A stretch of DNA of 64,000 nucleotides from assembly GCF_030813415.1 (NCBI RefSeq), contig NZ_JAUSUF010000006.1, forward strand, positions 62,001-126,000, written 5' to 3'. This DNA comes from Eubacterium multiforme. GTDB taxonomy: Bacteria > Bacillota > Clostridia > Clostridiales > Clostridiaceae. Within the stretch, counting starts at the first letter, position 1, and each line of letters opens with the position of its first letter. Of this stretch, positions 15,824-22,775 are shown one piece after another. Position numbers and translations under genes: made by a program. The notes under the pieces were generated by a model. It ran no database searches. It was given only the letters and a program-made list of their open reading frames with translations, and had not been told where the DNA came from.

Positions 15824-15937
15824 CTATTCTTTGCAATTTTCTTTAGCTATCTTTCTTAAAACTTCTTCTACTTTTTTTAAATTTGCTTCATTTTCTTCTT
15901 TTGAAATATTTGGCTCTATAATTGTTACTTTTACCAT
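15824..15937 (-). CDS. 37-residue micro-protein
   Basis: ATG 15935-15937 follows AAGGAG with 10-base spacing. The product starts MVKVTIIEPNISKEENEANL and is a single charged amphipathic helix after a short beta-like N-terminus, ending KIAKENCKE. Similar tiny conserved proteins are common in the early region of Clostridium phages. Function unknown. Confidence 0.7.
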   Translation of the reverse strand: MVKVTIIEPNISKEENEANLKKVEEVLRKIAKENCKE

Positions 15938-16055
15938 AAGATCACTTCTCCTTATTTATATTCATTTCCATAGTCTTGATAACTTATCTTATTAATTTTC
16001 ATTTTCTATAATTTATAGTATAAGATCATCAGAGCTTAAATAATTATAAAAGGTG

Positions 16056-16163
16056 GTATGTAGTATGCCTGATAACGAAAGTATTTCTCGTGATTTAACT
16101 ATTATATATCTTCAAAATAAATGTCTTGTGCAGTCACTTCACATACTACACATATATATTTAG
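16056..16163 (+). other. plus-strand micro-ORF flanked by an inverted repeat
   Basis: Against the direction of all neighbours, AAAGGTGG is followed by ATG 16065-16067 and a 32-codon frame MPDNESISRDLTIIYLQNKC ending at 16163. TATGTAGTATG at its start is repeated in inverted orientation as CATACTACACATA near its end (about 16145-16157), and ACGA/TCGT forms a small internal hairpin. It could be a small protein gene or a plus-strand RNA; I cannot decide. The rest of 15938-16190 shows nothing else. Confidence 0.4.
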
Positions 16164-16190
16164 TGGATATTTCATAATTAATTAAAATAA

Positions 16191-16997
16191 CTACATTCCC
16201 CATTCTTCTTTTAAACTATTTATAAATTTCATCATTTTCCCATCATCTTTATATACATCAGGATGAAACTTTGCTGATAAAGTTCTATATATCTTTTTTA
16301 ATTTTTTCTTATCTTCTTCATTGTAGTTACTCTGTTTTGTATTGAAATAACTACTATAGTTTGAATTATAATTGTAGTTATTCTTAAAATTTTCATGATA
16401 ACTACGCTCATACTTTTTATTTATTTCATACTGCCTTTTAATATCATTTAATTTTTGCTCTTCTTTAAGCTCTCCAAATACATCATAACAATAATCATAA
16501 GTATTATCACCATACATATCTTCAAATGCTCTTTTACGCTCTAAATACTCTTTTATTATTTCCTTATGCTTATTACTTACTCTATACTCTTCTGTAGCTT
16601 TAAATTCATTTTCTATAAGTTCTATTATTGGATCAAACTTCTTATATATCATATCTATTAATTCATCTTCTGTAAGTCCTAATTCTTTTGCTTTATCTTC
16701 TATTTCATAGCAATAATCTCCTATACATGAACTATAATCTATGATGTCATAATAATTAATCGTACATATAACTTTTTGTTTCTTTTTAACTTTTCCTTTA
16801 TGTCTATAACTTTCATGAATACTTATTCTATATGCTTTCTTTATGGTCCTTTTAAATTTATCACCAGTATATCCATAACCATATACTCTTTTTTCTTCTC
16901 CATTACATATCCACTTTGTACAATAACTCTCTAATTCTTTATATGCTCCATTAGTATTCTCTTTCTTTAAATCTATCTCTTGTATAACACAATACAT
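16191..16997 (-). CDS. phage protein with C-terminal J domain (1)
   Basis: A 268-residue protein, mostly charged and Tyr/Asn-rich, whose last 45 residues form a J-domain-like helix pair with the HPD tripeptide (RTLSAKFHPDVYKDDGKMM). J domains stimulate DnaK ATPase; here the domain is at the C-terminus, unlike DnaJ itself. I chose ATG 16995-16997 over the GTG four codons earlier, which would overlap the GAGAGG site. The middle holds an Asn/Tyr-rich linker (about 205-225). A second such protein is encoded upstream at 17262-17801. Confidence 0.75.
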   Translation of the reverse strand: MYCVIQEIDLKKENTNGAYKELESYCTKWICNGEEKRVYGYGYTGDKFKRTIKKAYRISIHESYRHKGKVKKKQKVICTINYYDIIDYSSCIGDYCYEIEDKAKELGLTEDELIDMIYKKFDPIIELIENEFKATEEYRVSNKHKEIIKEYLERKRAFEDMYGDNTYDYCYDVFGELKEEQKLNDIKRQYEINKKYERSYHENFKNNYNYNSNYSSYFNTKQSNYNEEDKKKLKKIYRTLSAKFHPDVYKDDGKMMKFINSLKEEWGM

Positions 16998-17009
16998 ATA
17001 TATAATCAC

Positions 17010-17261
17010 CTCTCTACACTTTTATATTTATATATCTGCTCTTTATGCTGTAATAAACTATCTATATCCACCTTATAATATTTAATATGCTTATCATTAA
17101 TCCAATCTATTAAATGCTCTATACTTAAATATGAGCTATTACCGTTAAAACTAATATATCTGACATTGTATAATCAGCCTTACAATTTACCACCAAACAT
17201 TGTTTTTACTAATCTTCCTGTTTATTAGATTGTTCTTATTAATTTAATACAACTATACGTT
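17010..17261 (-). pseudogene. possible start-less small ORF remnant
   Basis: On the minus strand a frame reading VRYISFNGNSSYLSIEHLID and continuing to KYKSVER stops at 17012 but has no ATG, GTG or TTG in its first 15 codons after the preceding stop. It looks like a 50-residue phage protein that lost its start. A tiny MFGGKL frame lies just upstream. No intact gene is supported in the rest of the gap. Confidence 0.4.
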
Positions 17262-17801
17262 TTATAAAATACTATCTAACTTACTTTTTACATCATTTAT
17301 AATTTTCATCATTTCCCCACTATCCTTTACTATATCTGGGTGATATTTCTTGGCCATAGCTCTAAAACCTAACTTTATAAATTCTTTTGCTATATCTTTT
17401 GTAGTGTTATCAAAACTTATAGAACTTGTACCACTACTGAAACCACTAGTATATGAATTATAATACTGTCTATATTGCTCATATTCTTTTTGCTGCTTTT
17501 TATATTCTTCCTCTTTATTTCTTCTATTTTTCTCCAATATTTTCTCCCTAATATCTAAATACTTATCATATACTAAGTCTTGCTCTATCTTATTAACAAT
17601 ATCTTTTTCATTTAAAACCCTTTTTATATGCTTTGATATGATACTTATTCTTATATCTGTAAAATCAATTTCCTGTAGTGTCATTATATATTTATCACTA
17701 CTTTTTACCTTCCCAGTTTCTTTATCTCTATGTCTATTACATAAATAAAATTTATATATATTTCCGTATTTATCTTTTCCTTTTTTTGCTGAACAAAACA
17801 T
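17262..17801 (-). CDS. phage protein with C-terminal J domain (2)
   Basis: A 179-residue protein with a basic N-terminal region (CSAKKGKDKYGNIYKFYLC), a strongly charged coiled coil at about 88-115 and a C-terminal J-like segment containing AMAKKYHPDIVKDSGEMMK. The closing block (KYHPD...GEMMKIIND) matches that of the 16191-16997 protein (KFHPD...GKMMKFINS), so both share a C-terminal J module on different N-termini. Strong AAAGGAG site. Likely recruits host DnaK during phage growth, by inference from the HPD motif. Confidence 0.75.
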   Translation of the reverse strand: MFCSAKKGKDKYGNIYKFYLCNRHRDKETGKVKSSDKYIMTLQEIDFTDIRISIISKHIKRVLNEKDIVNKIEQDLVYDKYLDIREKILEKNRRNKEEEYKKQQKEYEQYRQYYNSYTSGFSSGTSSISFDNTTKDIAKEFIKLGFRAMAKKYHPDIVKDSGEMMKIINDVKSKLDSIL

Positions 17802-17863
17802 ACCTTTTCACTCCTTTTGTAGTGTTAATAAACCTATATCACTACGTTTTATTTAAATAATAA

Positions 17864-17884
17864 GGCTCGACTTAATGTCGAACC
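17864..17884 (-). terminator. Rho-independent terminator
   Basis: On the minus strand GGTTCGAC pairs with GTCGAGCC around ATTAA, followed by TTATTATTT. It resembles closely the terminator at 18566-18586 and ends the transcript of the 18063-18491 gene. Confidence 0.65.
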
Positions 17885-17959
17885 CTAATTATTAATCTAC
17901 TTAAATATATATCAATAAATTAAAAGTTCACATTTAAATTAAATATCTTAATGTTTAAC

Positions 17960-17977
17960 TTTAAGGTTAACCTTAAA
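17960..17977. promoter_or_regulatory. 18-bp perfect palindrome, operator candidate
   Basis: TTTAAGGTTAACCTTAAA is a perfect 18-bp palindrome in non-coding DNA, with further TTAAC half-sites nearby (17954-17959 and 18024-18029). It has too little spacing to be an RNA terminator and looks like a dimeric protein site. The rest of 17885-18062 has no gene; a short TTACTC/GAGTAA hairpin lies near 18040-18055. Confidence 0.5.
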
Positions 17978-18062
17978 TTGTCGCCAACCTCTTTTCTTTA
18001 AATATAACCTATGTTAATGCTTAACCTTTAAACTCTTACTCTTTTTTTGAGTAATAGCTCCT

Positions 18063-18491
18063 TTAAATTAAATATTTATTTTTTTCTCTATATTTTTTCC
18101 ATAATTTCTGTATATGTCTATAACTATAATTCATCAATTCAGCTATTTCAGTTAATTTTAGATTAAATACAATTTTTAAAAATCCTACACGTTCAAATTT
18201 TTCAGGTATTAATTCCAGATAATTTTTTATTGATTCACCATCATTAAATCTATCTAATAAATTCTCATCAAGCTCTATCTTAAATAATATCTTTTCCTTT
18301 TCTTTCAAATATCCTTCAATACTTATTTCTTTTCTACTTCCATGAATACAATCAAAGTCTTCCCAGCTTGTCCCTTCTTTATATCCACTAGGAGCAAATG
18401 CTTTTATATATCTATCATCTACAAATTTTATTTTATCTTTATTAAACTGTATTCTAACTTTAATTATTTTTACAATATCATCATATGTCAT
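18063..18491 (-). CDS. sigma-like phage transcription regulator (DUF1492/RinA type)
   Basis: A 142-residue protein whose C-terminal 40 residues form a sigma region-4-like helix-turn-helix (LKLTEIAELMNYSYRHIQKL then a basic WKKYREKNKYLI tail). The N-terminal half is charged and helical. This is the second regulator of this type in the prophage, the other being the ArpU-like gene at 13.6-14.0 kb. Framed by terminators on both sides, so it is its own transcription unit. Confidence 0.75.
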   Translation of the reverse strand: MTYDDIVKIIKVRIQFNKDKIKFVDDRYIKAFAPSGYKEGTSWEDFDCIHGSRKEISIEGYLKEKEKILFKIELDENLLDRFNDGESIKNYLELIPEKFERVGFLKIVFNLKLTEIAELMNYSYRHIQKLWKKYREKNKYLI

Positions 18492-18565
18492 TTTTTAGCT
18501 CCTTTATAATTTTCCTAGCTGATTAAAAAACATTATGTCATATCTAAAATATAAAATAACAAGAA

Positions 18566-18586
18566 GGTTCAACCTAATGTTGAACC
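18566..18586 (-). terminator. Rho-independent terminator
   Basis: GGTTCAAC pairs with GTTGAACC around ATTAG; on the minus strand a TTCTTGTTATTTT tract follows. It ends the micro-ORF operon 18596-19594. Confidence 0.65.
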
Positions 18587-18595
18587 CATATTTAA

Positions 18596-18991
18596 TCAAT
18601 CTTTTGTATATTTATTCTCTAACTTATATAATTTTCTATATACTTCTTTTTCTAATTCAAAGACTTCATTCATTCCATTAATTTCATCTTTAGGAGTAGG
18701 TATTTCACCAGCTCCTTTATCTTCACATACTAAGTCATTTTTAACATCATTTAATGCATTCTCTAATTCCTCATTACTTAGCTTTCCAGTTGCTCTTAAT
18801 ATTTCTTTTTTAAATTCCATAAACTTTTTATTATTAGTTCTTTTTAATTCTGTTAATCCTTCTACCAGTTCAATAGCATCTGTTAGATCCTCTGATTCCT
18901 CACTACTTAGCTTTTTAGTTACTTCTGCAGCTTCATTATTTAATTCAATTTCATTTAAACATTCCTTTAATGTATTTGTATACTCTTTCAT
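18596..18991 (-). CDS. acidic hypothetical phage protein
   Basis: A 131-residue, strongly acidic, helical protein without a recognised domain. Glu-rich segments at about 12-50 and a short loop with GAGEIPTPKDE near 93-103 separate two helical halves. It follows a micro-ORF at a 4-base distance, with the ribosome binding site inside that ORF's last codons. Probably an early-region protein expressed with its tiny neighbours. Confidence 0.65.
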   Translation of the reverse strand: MKEYTNTLKECLNEIELNNEAAEVTKKLSSEESEDLTDAIELVEGLTELKRTNNKKFMEFKKEILRATGKLSNEELENALNDVKNDLVCEDKGAGEIPTPKDEINGMNEVFELEKEVYRKLYKLENKYTKD

Positions 18992-18995
18992 CTTA

Positions 18996-19106
18996 CTAAC
19001 CTCTCTTATTTAATATTCCTTTTAAAAAATTATATATTATTCTTAAATATCTCCCTTCTTTAATTACATCTAATTCATCAATTAATTCTTTTATTTCTTC
19101 TTTCAT
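18996..19106 (-). CDS. 36-residue micro-protein
   Basis: ATG 19104-19106 follows AAGAGAGGTT, which is itself the end of the upstream micro-ORF. Product MKEEIKELIDELDVIKEGRY continues as an amphipathic helix to LKGILNKRG. The last codons AAG AGA GGT TAG again supply the ribosome binding site for the next gene at 18991. Function unknown. Confidence 0.7.
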   Translation of the reverse strand: MKEEIKELIDELDVIKEGRYLRIIYNFLKGILNKRG

Positions 19107-19110
19107 TGTA

Positions 19111-19221
19111 TTAACCTCTCTTTTTCTCATTATTTTTGAATTCATTTAACCCTTTCCAGTTTGGCTCTATTCCTTTTATTTTACATTCTTCAATATAAGC
19201 TTTTAATATGTTTATACTCAT
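19111..19221 (-). CDS. 36-residue micro-protein behind repeat copy 2
   Basis: ATG 19219-19221 follows AAAGGAG inside the duplicated 108-bp element; the product starts MSINILKAYIEECKIKGIEP and ends NNEKKRG. A longer in-frame start exists 50 codons upstream, but it would read through the hairpin and is rejected because of the strong internal ribosome binding site. The last codons double as the binding site of the next micro-ORF. Confidence 0.65.
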   Translation of the reverse strand: MSINILKAYIEECKIKGIEPNWKGLNEFKNNEKKRG

Positions 19222-19301
19222 TTCTAACTCTCCTTTACAAATGAGCCACACAAAGGTTATACTATATTTGCGAGATATGGTAGTTACCTTTGTGGTACTG
19301 C
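19194..19301 (-). repeat. 108-bp direct repeat, copy 2, with long hairpin and ribosome binding site
   Basis: Identical to 14082-14189 at all 108 positions, 5112 bp away. It includes the approximately 22-bp imperfect hairpin, the AAAGGAG site and the first codons of the 36-residue ORF. Perfect identity inside a prophage with otherwise diverged repeats implies recent duplication, gene conversion or strong constraint. Confidence 0.85.
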
Positions 19302-19318
19302 CTTTTTTATTTAAATTA

Positions 19319-19594
19319 TTATTTGCATCTTCCATTTTTAATATCCAAATCTCCAGCAAGAATTTCACCAATTAAGATTTTAGTATTTAAATTTGAGTTT
19401 TTATAATTTGTAGAACACTTTTTAACCTTATCTTTTAAAATTAAATCACTAGTTTCTTGACATAATAATTGATGAATTTCTCTAAACTCATATTCATGTT
19501 TAACTATATAATCTAATATTTCTCCAACTTTTTGTTCATCTTCTATTCCTTTTATTTTTATTTCAAATGGTATGTTATCTATCGTAAAAATCAT
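19319..19594 (-). CDS. hypothetical phage protein
   Basis: A 91-residue protein starting MIFTIDNIPFEIKIKGIEDE, not recognised. The first half is beta-rich then helical (EILDYIVKHEYEFREIHQLL). Such small proteins occur next to phage helicase genes. Its start overlaps the stop of a 33-residue basic ORF by ATGA, so the two are translationally coupled. Confidence 0.65.
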   Translation of the reverse strand: MIFTIDNIPFEIKIKGIEDEQKVGEILDYIVKHEYEFREIHQLLCQETSDLILKDKVKKCSTNYKNSNLNTKILIGEILAGDLDIKNGRCK

Positions 19595-19692
19595 AATTTA
19601 ATCTCCTTAAATTTAACTTCTAACTTTTTAAAATTTGCAAGTATTTTATTATGCCTTTTTTTATTATAATAACGAAGTTTCCGTGTATTCAT
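19591..19692 (-). CDS. 33-residue basic micro-protein
   Basis: ATG 19690-19692 opens MNTRKLRYYNKKRHNKILAN and ends EIKL, with TGA overlapping the ATG of the next gene. Twelve or more Lys/Arg residues suggest nucleic acid contact. The ribosome binding site is weak (AGGT 13 bases upstream), so the call rests on the ATGA coupling. Confidence 0.45.
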   Translation of the reverse strand: MNTRKLRYYNKKRHNKILANFKKLEVKFKEIKL

Positions 19693-19706
19693 CCTATTTT
19701 CAAAAC

Positions 19707-21032
19707 CTATCTTATAAAGTTTGAAACCCTTGAATATTCTCCCTCCCATCTAAAAGCAAGTGTATTCTTTTCACCATGCCTATTTTTTAATATTGTCAAA
19801 TTAACACATTCAGGATTTTTATCAGCATTTCTTGAACTATAATCCACTAATCCATCTTCTGCTAATTTATCCCTTAATTTTTTATTATCAAATTTTTTAT
19901 TTCTGTATATTGATATTACCTGATCTGAATCCTGTTCAATTCTCGCACTATCTTGTATATCACTTTCTGTTATTTTTTCAGATATATTTTTACTCTCGTT
20001 TATGTCCGCTCTTCTATTAGCCTGTGCCAGTAAAACTATACATATATCTTCTTTTAACGCTAAATCTTTTAATTGACTTGTAACTTGTCCTATTTTTTCA
20101 GTAAGTGACATTCCATTCATCCCAGAAATATATTTATTTATATAATCAATAAATAAAATATCTAATCCATTATTTAATTTATATAATTTTATTTCACTAA
20201 TAACCTTATTTATATTTGTTTCATTTGTTATATAAAACCCTTTATTCATAAGATTATTTATAAAGCTTGTTACTCTATCTTTTTCTTGAGCTGTAAGTAT
20301 CTTTTTATTCATTTTTTGATATTCAATATTCAATTTACTTGCAGCCATTTTATTTAATACTTCTATTACTGACATTTCCCCACTTCCGTATATAACTTTA
20401 TAGCTTTGTAAAATTAGATTTAAGGCTATTTGTATTGCTAATGTACTTTTACCTATCCCGCTCCTTGCAAACAATGTAACAAGCCTTCCTCGTTGTAAAT
20501 TGCCTATTGTTTCATCTAGCTTATATAATCCAGTCTTAAATCCTTTATCATCATCAGCATATAAATTATTTAAATATTCCTCATAAGGATTGCAAATATC
20601 TAAATCTTTAACTACATCACTTTTATAAACTGATTCTAAAGTTTTATTAATAAACTCTGTCATTTCATCAATTGTATTTAGTTCTTGAACCTTATTGACC
20701 ATTTTATAAACTACTCTTTTTTTATACTCATCTAGCAACAAACTCACTTTTGTTTCAAAGTTAGCATTGGTTGGTGAGCAACTCGCTATCTCAGTTATGT
20801 AGGTTATTCCACCCATTTCCTTTGTTTTTTTATCGCTATAACTTAGCAAGTTAATTAAATCAACTGACATATTTTTCTTAATCATTTCCAAAATTACTTG
20901 GTATATCTTTCTATGTTCCTCCACTTGAAACATATTGGCTTTTATGCTATCGCATTTAGTAACCAACCCATTATCTTGAATCAATCCACATAAAAGCTCT
21001 TGTTCTAAAATCACAGCATTGTTCTTTATCAT
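19707..21032 (-). CDS. replicative DNA helicase, DnaB family
   Basis: A 441-residue hexameric helicase. The N-terminal domain (about 1-140) starts with the conserved LEQELLCGLI and FQVEEHRKIYQ motifs; the RecA-like domain has Walker A ARSGIGKST at about 189-197 and Walker B LDILFIDYI near 284-292, with LLAQANRRAD and a closing LTILKNRHGEKNTLAFRW motif as in DnaB. It unwinds phage DNA at the fork. It follows the initiator-like gene by 14 bases, giving a two-gene replication module. Confidence 0.93.
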   Translation of the reverse strand: MIKNNAVILEQELLCGLIQDNGLVTKCDSIKANMFQVEEHRKIYQVILEMIKKNMSVDLINLLSYSDKKTKEMGGITYITEIASCSPTNANFETKVSLLLDEYKKRVVYKMVNKVQELNTIDEMTEFINKTLESVYKSDVVKDLDICNPYEEYLNNLYADDDKGFKTGLYKLDETIGNLQRGRLVTLFARSGIGKSTLAIQIALNLILQSYKVIYGSGEMSVIEVLNKMAASKLNIEYQKMNKKILTAQEKDRVTSFINNLMNKGFYITNETNINKVISEIKLYKLNNGLDILFIDYINKYISGMNGMSLTEKIGQVTSQLKDLALKEDICIVLLAQANRRADINESKNISEKITESDIQDSARIEQDSDQVISIYRNKKFDNKKLRDKLAEDGLVDYSSRNADKNPECVNLTILKNRHGEKNTLAFRWEGEYSRVSNFIR

Positions 21033-21046
21033 TTGTCCATTCCTCC

Positions 21047-21823
21047 TTAGTAGTCTATATCGTCATCTGACAATAGCTCACCTGAATCATAAAGTGATTT
21101 AACATCCTCAGGAGCTACGTCTATTTGATTTAAATATCCTTCAAATTTATTTCCAAACAATGTTTCAGGTCTTAAATATTTACTCATCTTAGGATTATTA
21201 ATCCATTCATTAACCTTCTTATCAATTACTATCTTAAAATCCTCTACTGTATATTTTTCTTTTAGCCTAGCATTTATTAAACCTTTTGTCTTTTTACTGT
21301 TTGCTTTATATCTAGTATTAGCTTTTAAATTTAAATACTCTATTATTTCCTCAATGTATTTTGAACTATCTATATTATTAGATATTATGTTTAGATTATT
21401 ATGTTTAGATGATTGAACCTTTTTCTGTTCCTTATACTGTTCCTTTTTGTGTTCTCCAATACCTTCTAAAGCATTGATATTACTATTATTATTCTGTTCC
21501 TCTTTTTGTTCCTTTTTATGTTCAAAATTCTGTTCCAAAAATCGAGTTAAAAAATATATGCTTTGAGTGCCCTTTTTACCTTTTAATCTCTGCTCTATAT
21601 ATCCCTCTTTGACTAATGTTTTTATTGTATTTATCATAACTTTATGTGTTAAATTTAATCTATTTTCCCAACTTGAATAATTAAATCCACATTCACCTCT
21701 TTTTAATCCATTGTATTCCTCTAGTGTATTGTTTACTCTAAGTTCAAACTCTTCGTACACTATATAAATATGAGCTTTCTTATAACCATATTTAATAAAA
21801 AGACTACGCTCTATACTATTCAT
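21047..21823 (-). CDS. phage replication initiator-like protein (Phg_2220_C domain)
   Basis: A 258-residue protein. The N-terminal 100 residues look like a winged helix (SSWENRLNLTHKVMINTIKTLVKEGYIEQ at 49-77). The middle is a 4-residue repeat region (EHKK, EQKE, EQNN and EHKK, EQYK, EQKK). The C-terminal 85 residues match the conserved phage C-terminal domain: YLNLKANTRYK, then RPETLFGNKFEGYLNQ. Proteins of this type load the helicase at an origin that often lies within the gene, as in lambda O. Confidence 0.75.
   Translation of the reverse strand: MNSIERSLFIKYGYKKAHIYIVYEEFELRVNNTLEEYNGLKRGECGFNYSSWENRLNLTHKVMINTIKTLVKEGYIEQRLKGKKGTQSIYFLTRFLEQNFEHKKEQKEEQNNNSNINALEGIGEHKKEQYKEQKKVQSSKHNNLNIISNNIDSSKYIEEIIEYLNLKANTRYKANSKKTKGLINARLKEKYTVEDFKIVIDKKVNEWINNPKMSKYLRPETLFGNKFEGYLNQIDVAPEDVKSLYDSGELLSDDDIDY
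21426..21536. repeat. 12-bp-spaced TGTTC repeats, candidate replication origin
   Basis: The hexamer TGTTCC (or TGTTCT/TGTTCA) starts at 21426, 21438 and 21450, then at 21495, 21507, 21519 and 21531: two arrays with exact 12-bp steps. The spacer is AT-rich. Direct repeats at helical-turn-like spacing inside an initiator gene fit phage origin iterons. The same bases encode 4-residue repeats, so coding constraint is an alternative. Confidence 0.6.
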
Positions 21824-21896
21824 TGCTTCACCCCGTTCACCCCCATTACCTAAAATAAGGTCATTTTACTTTATCTTTAGAATTTGCTTTAAGCCT

Positions 21897-21995
21897 CTAC
21901 ACTTTTTTATGCAATATACCACTAAAGGCTTGTACACCTTCATATGTTAGTTTTTTATTTAATTTAATACATATCTTAAATATCTTAAAATCCAT
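21897..21995 (-). CDS. 32-residue micro-protein
   Basis: ATG 21993-21995 follows AAAGAGGTATTT. The product MDFKIFKICIKLNKKLTYEG continues to FSGILHKKV, a small basic amphipathic peptide. It lies between the excisionase-like gene and the initiator gene. Function unknown. Confidence 0.55.
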   Translation of the reverse strand: MDFKIFKICIKLNKKLTYEGVQAFSGILHKKV

Positions 21996-22017
21996 TTTAA
22001 ATACCTCTTTACATGTT

Positions 22018-22302
22018 CTATTTTTTTGTTTGTCTTAATACCCAATCCTCTAATCCTTTTTTATATACATAATATTTACCTGAAACCATATAACTTGGAA
22101 AATCATCTTCCTTAACCAACTTGTATATAGCATTAACACCTACTCCTAAAACCTCCGCTGCCTCTTTAGGGCTTAAAGATAACTTTGAATCACTATCTGA
22201 AGGTTTAAACTCTTTAAGTTTTTCTTTAACTTCAGTTGTTATAAAATCTACAGTTAGATTTATGAATTTTTCAAAATAAGGATCCTTATTAACATCCTCC
22301 AT
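22018..22302 (-). CDS. excisionase-family DNA-binding protein
   Basis: A 94-residue protein whose second half is a helix_turn_helix_17 domain: LSPKEAAEVLGVGVNAIYKL at about 43-62, then FPSYMVSGKYYVYKKGLEDW. These domains bind DNA as excisionases or small regulators. It is the second gene of the leftward early operon, after the Cro-like gene, a normal place for an excisionase or early activator. Confidence 0.8.
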   Translation of the reverse strand: MEDVNKDPYFEKFINLTVDFITTEVKEKLKEFKPSDSDSKLSLSPKEAAEVLGVGVNAIYKLVKEDDFPSYMVSGKYYVYKKGLEDWVLRQTKK

Positions 22303-22413
22303 ATTTATCTCCCTCCAATTTATTTAATATCTTTCGCAACTTATTGCGACATTTTAAGACTAGAATACTAATAGAGCTTAGTCTTGTCTTACTTTGTTAT
22401 CAGATATGATTTA

Positions 22414-22436
22414 CAAAGTACGAATTTCGTACTTTG
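22414..22436. promoter_or_regulatory. 23-bp inverted repeat, operator candidate
   Basis: CAAAGTACGAA and TTCGTACTTTG are perfect 11-bp arms around one base. It lies between the Cro-like gene and the excisionase-like gene. A one-base centre makes it a poor terminator and a good dimer binding site. A second small dyad, CGCAA/TTGCG, lies at 22335-22348. Confidence 0.55.
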
Positions 22437-22438
22437 AA

Positions 22439-22639
22439 TTATTCATCTTCTAAAAAGAATAATGTCATTACATCTGAATTAAGTAATTTAGCTATTTTTT
22501 TCATTAAATCTCTATTTGGATTTTTTGCAGCTCCATTTTCTATAAGTCTTAAGTATTCTCTTGATATACCTAGTTCTTTAGCAAATTCTCCAGCCTTAAA
22601 TCCCAGCCCTACTCTTAATGCTTTAATTTTATATTTCAT
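22439..22639 (-). CDS. Cro-like XRE regulator
   Basis: A 66-residue protein that is essentially one lambda-Cro-type helix-turn-helix (LGFKAGEFAKELGISREYLR, then LIENGAAKNPNRDLMKKIAK). It is transcribed leftward from the divergent control region shared with the repressor at 22776, and is the first gene of the leftward early operon, so it is the natural Cro counterpart. RBS is GAGGTGAAAAA. Confidence 0.85.
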   Translation of the reverse strand: MKYKIKALRVGLGFKAGEFAKELGISREYLRLIENGAAKNPNRDLMKKIAKLLNSDVMTLFFLEDE

Positions 22640-22656
22640 TTTTTCACCTCACATTG

Positions 22657-22756
22657 ACAAGTTGTAATTGTTAATTTAATACTATATCAACAATTATAAC
22701 TTGTCAATATCTTTTTATTTTTTTATTTTGACAAATATAATTTGTTATTGGATAAT
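22657..22756. promoter_or_regulatory. divergent switch region with three operator-like sites and two promoters
   Basis: Three sites fit ACAA-N7-TTGT: 22657-22671, 22690-22704 and 22731-22745; the first two also form a 17-bp inverted pair with one mismatch. The rightward promoter is TTGACA (22728-22733), 17 bases, GATAAT (22751-22756), overlapping the third site. The leftward promoter uses TTGACA (plus strand TGTCAA, 22702-22707) overlapping the second site with a weaker -10 near 22679-22690. This mirrors the lambda operator logic. Confidence 0.75.
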
Positions 22757-22775
22757 ATTAATAGGAGGTTTTAAA

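Noticed and set aside
19111..19371. An 86-codon version of the 36-residue micro-ORF
   Set aside because: The longer start reads through the duplicated hairpin and overlaps the neighbouring gene; the internal AAAGGAG-ATG is far better.
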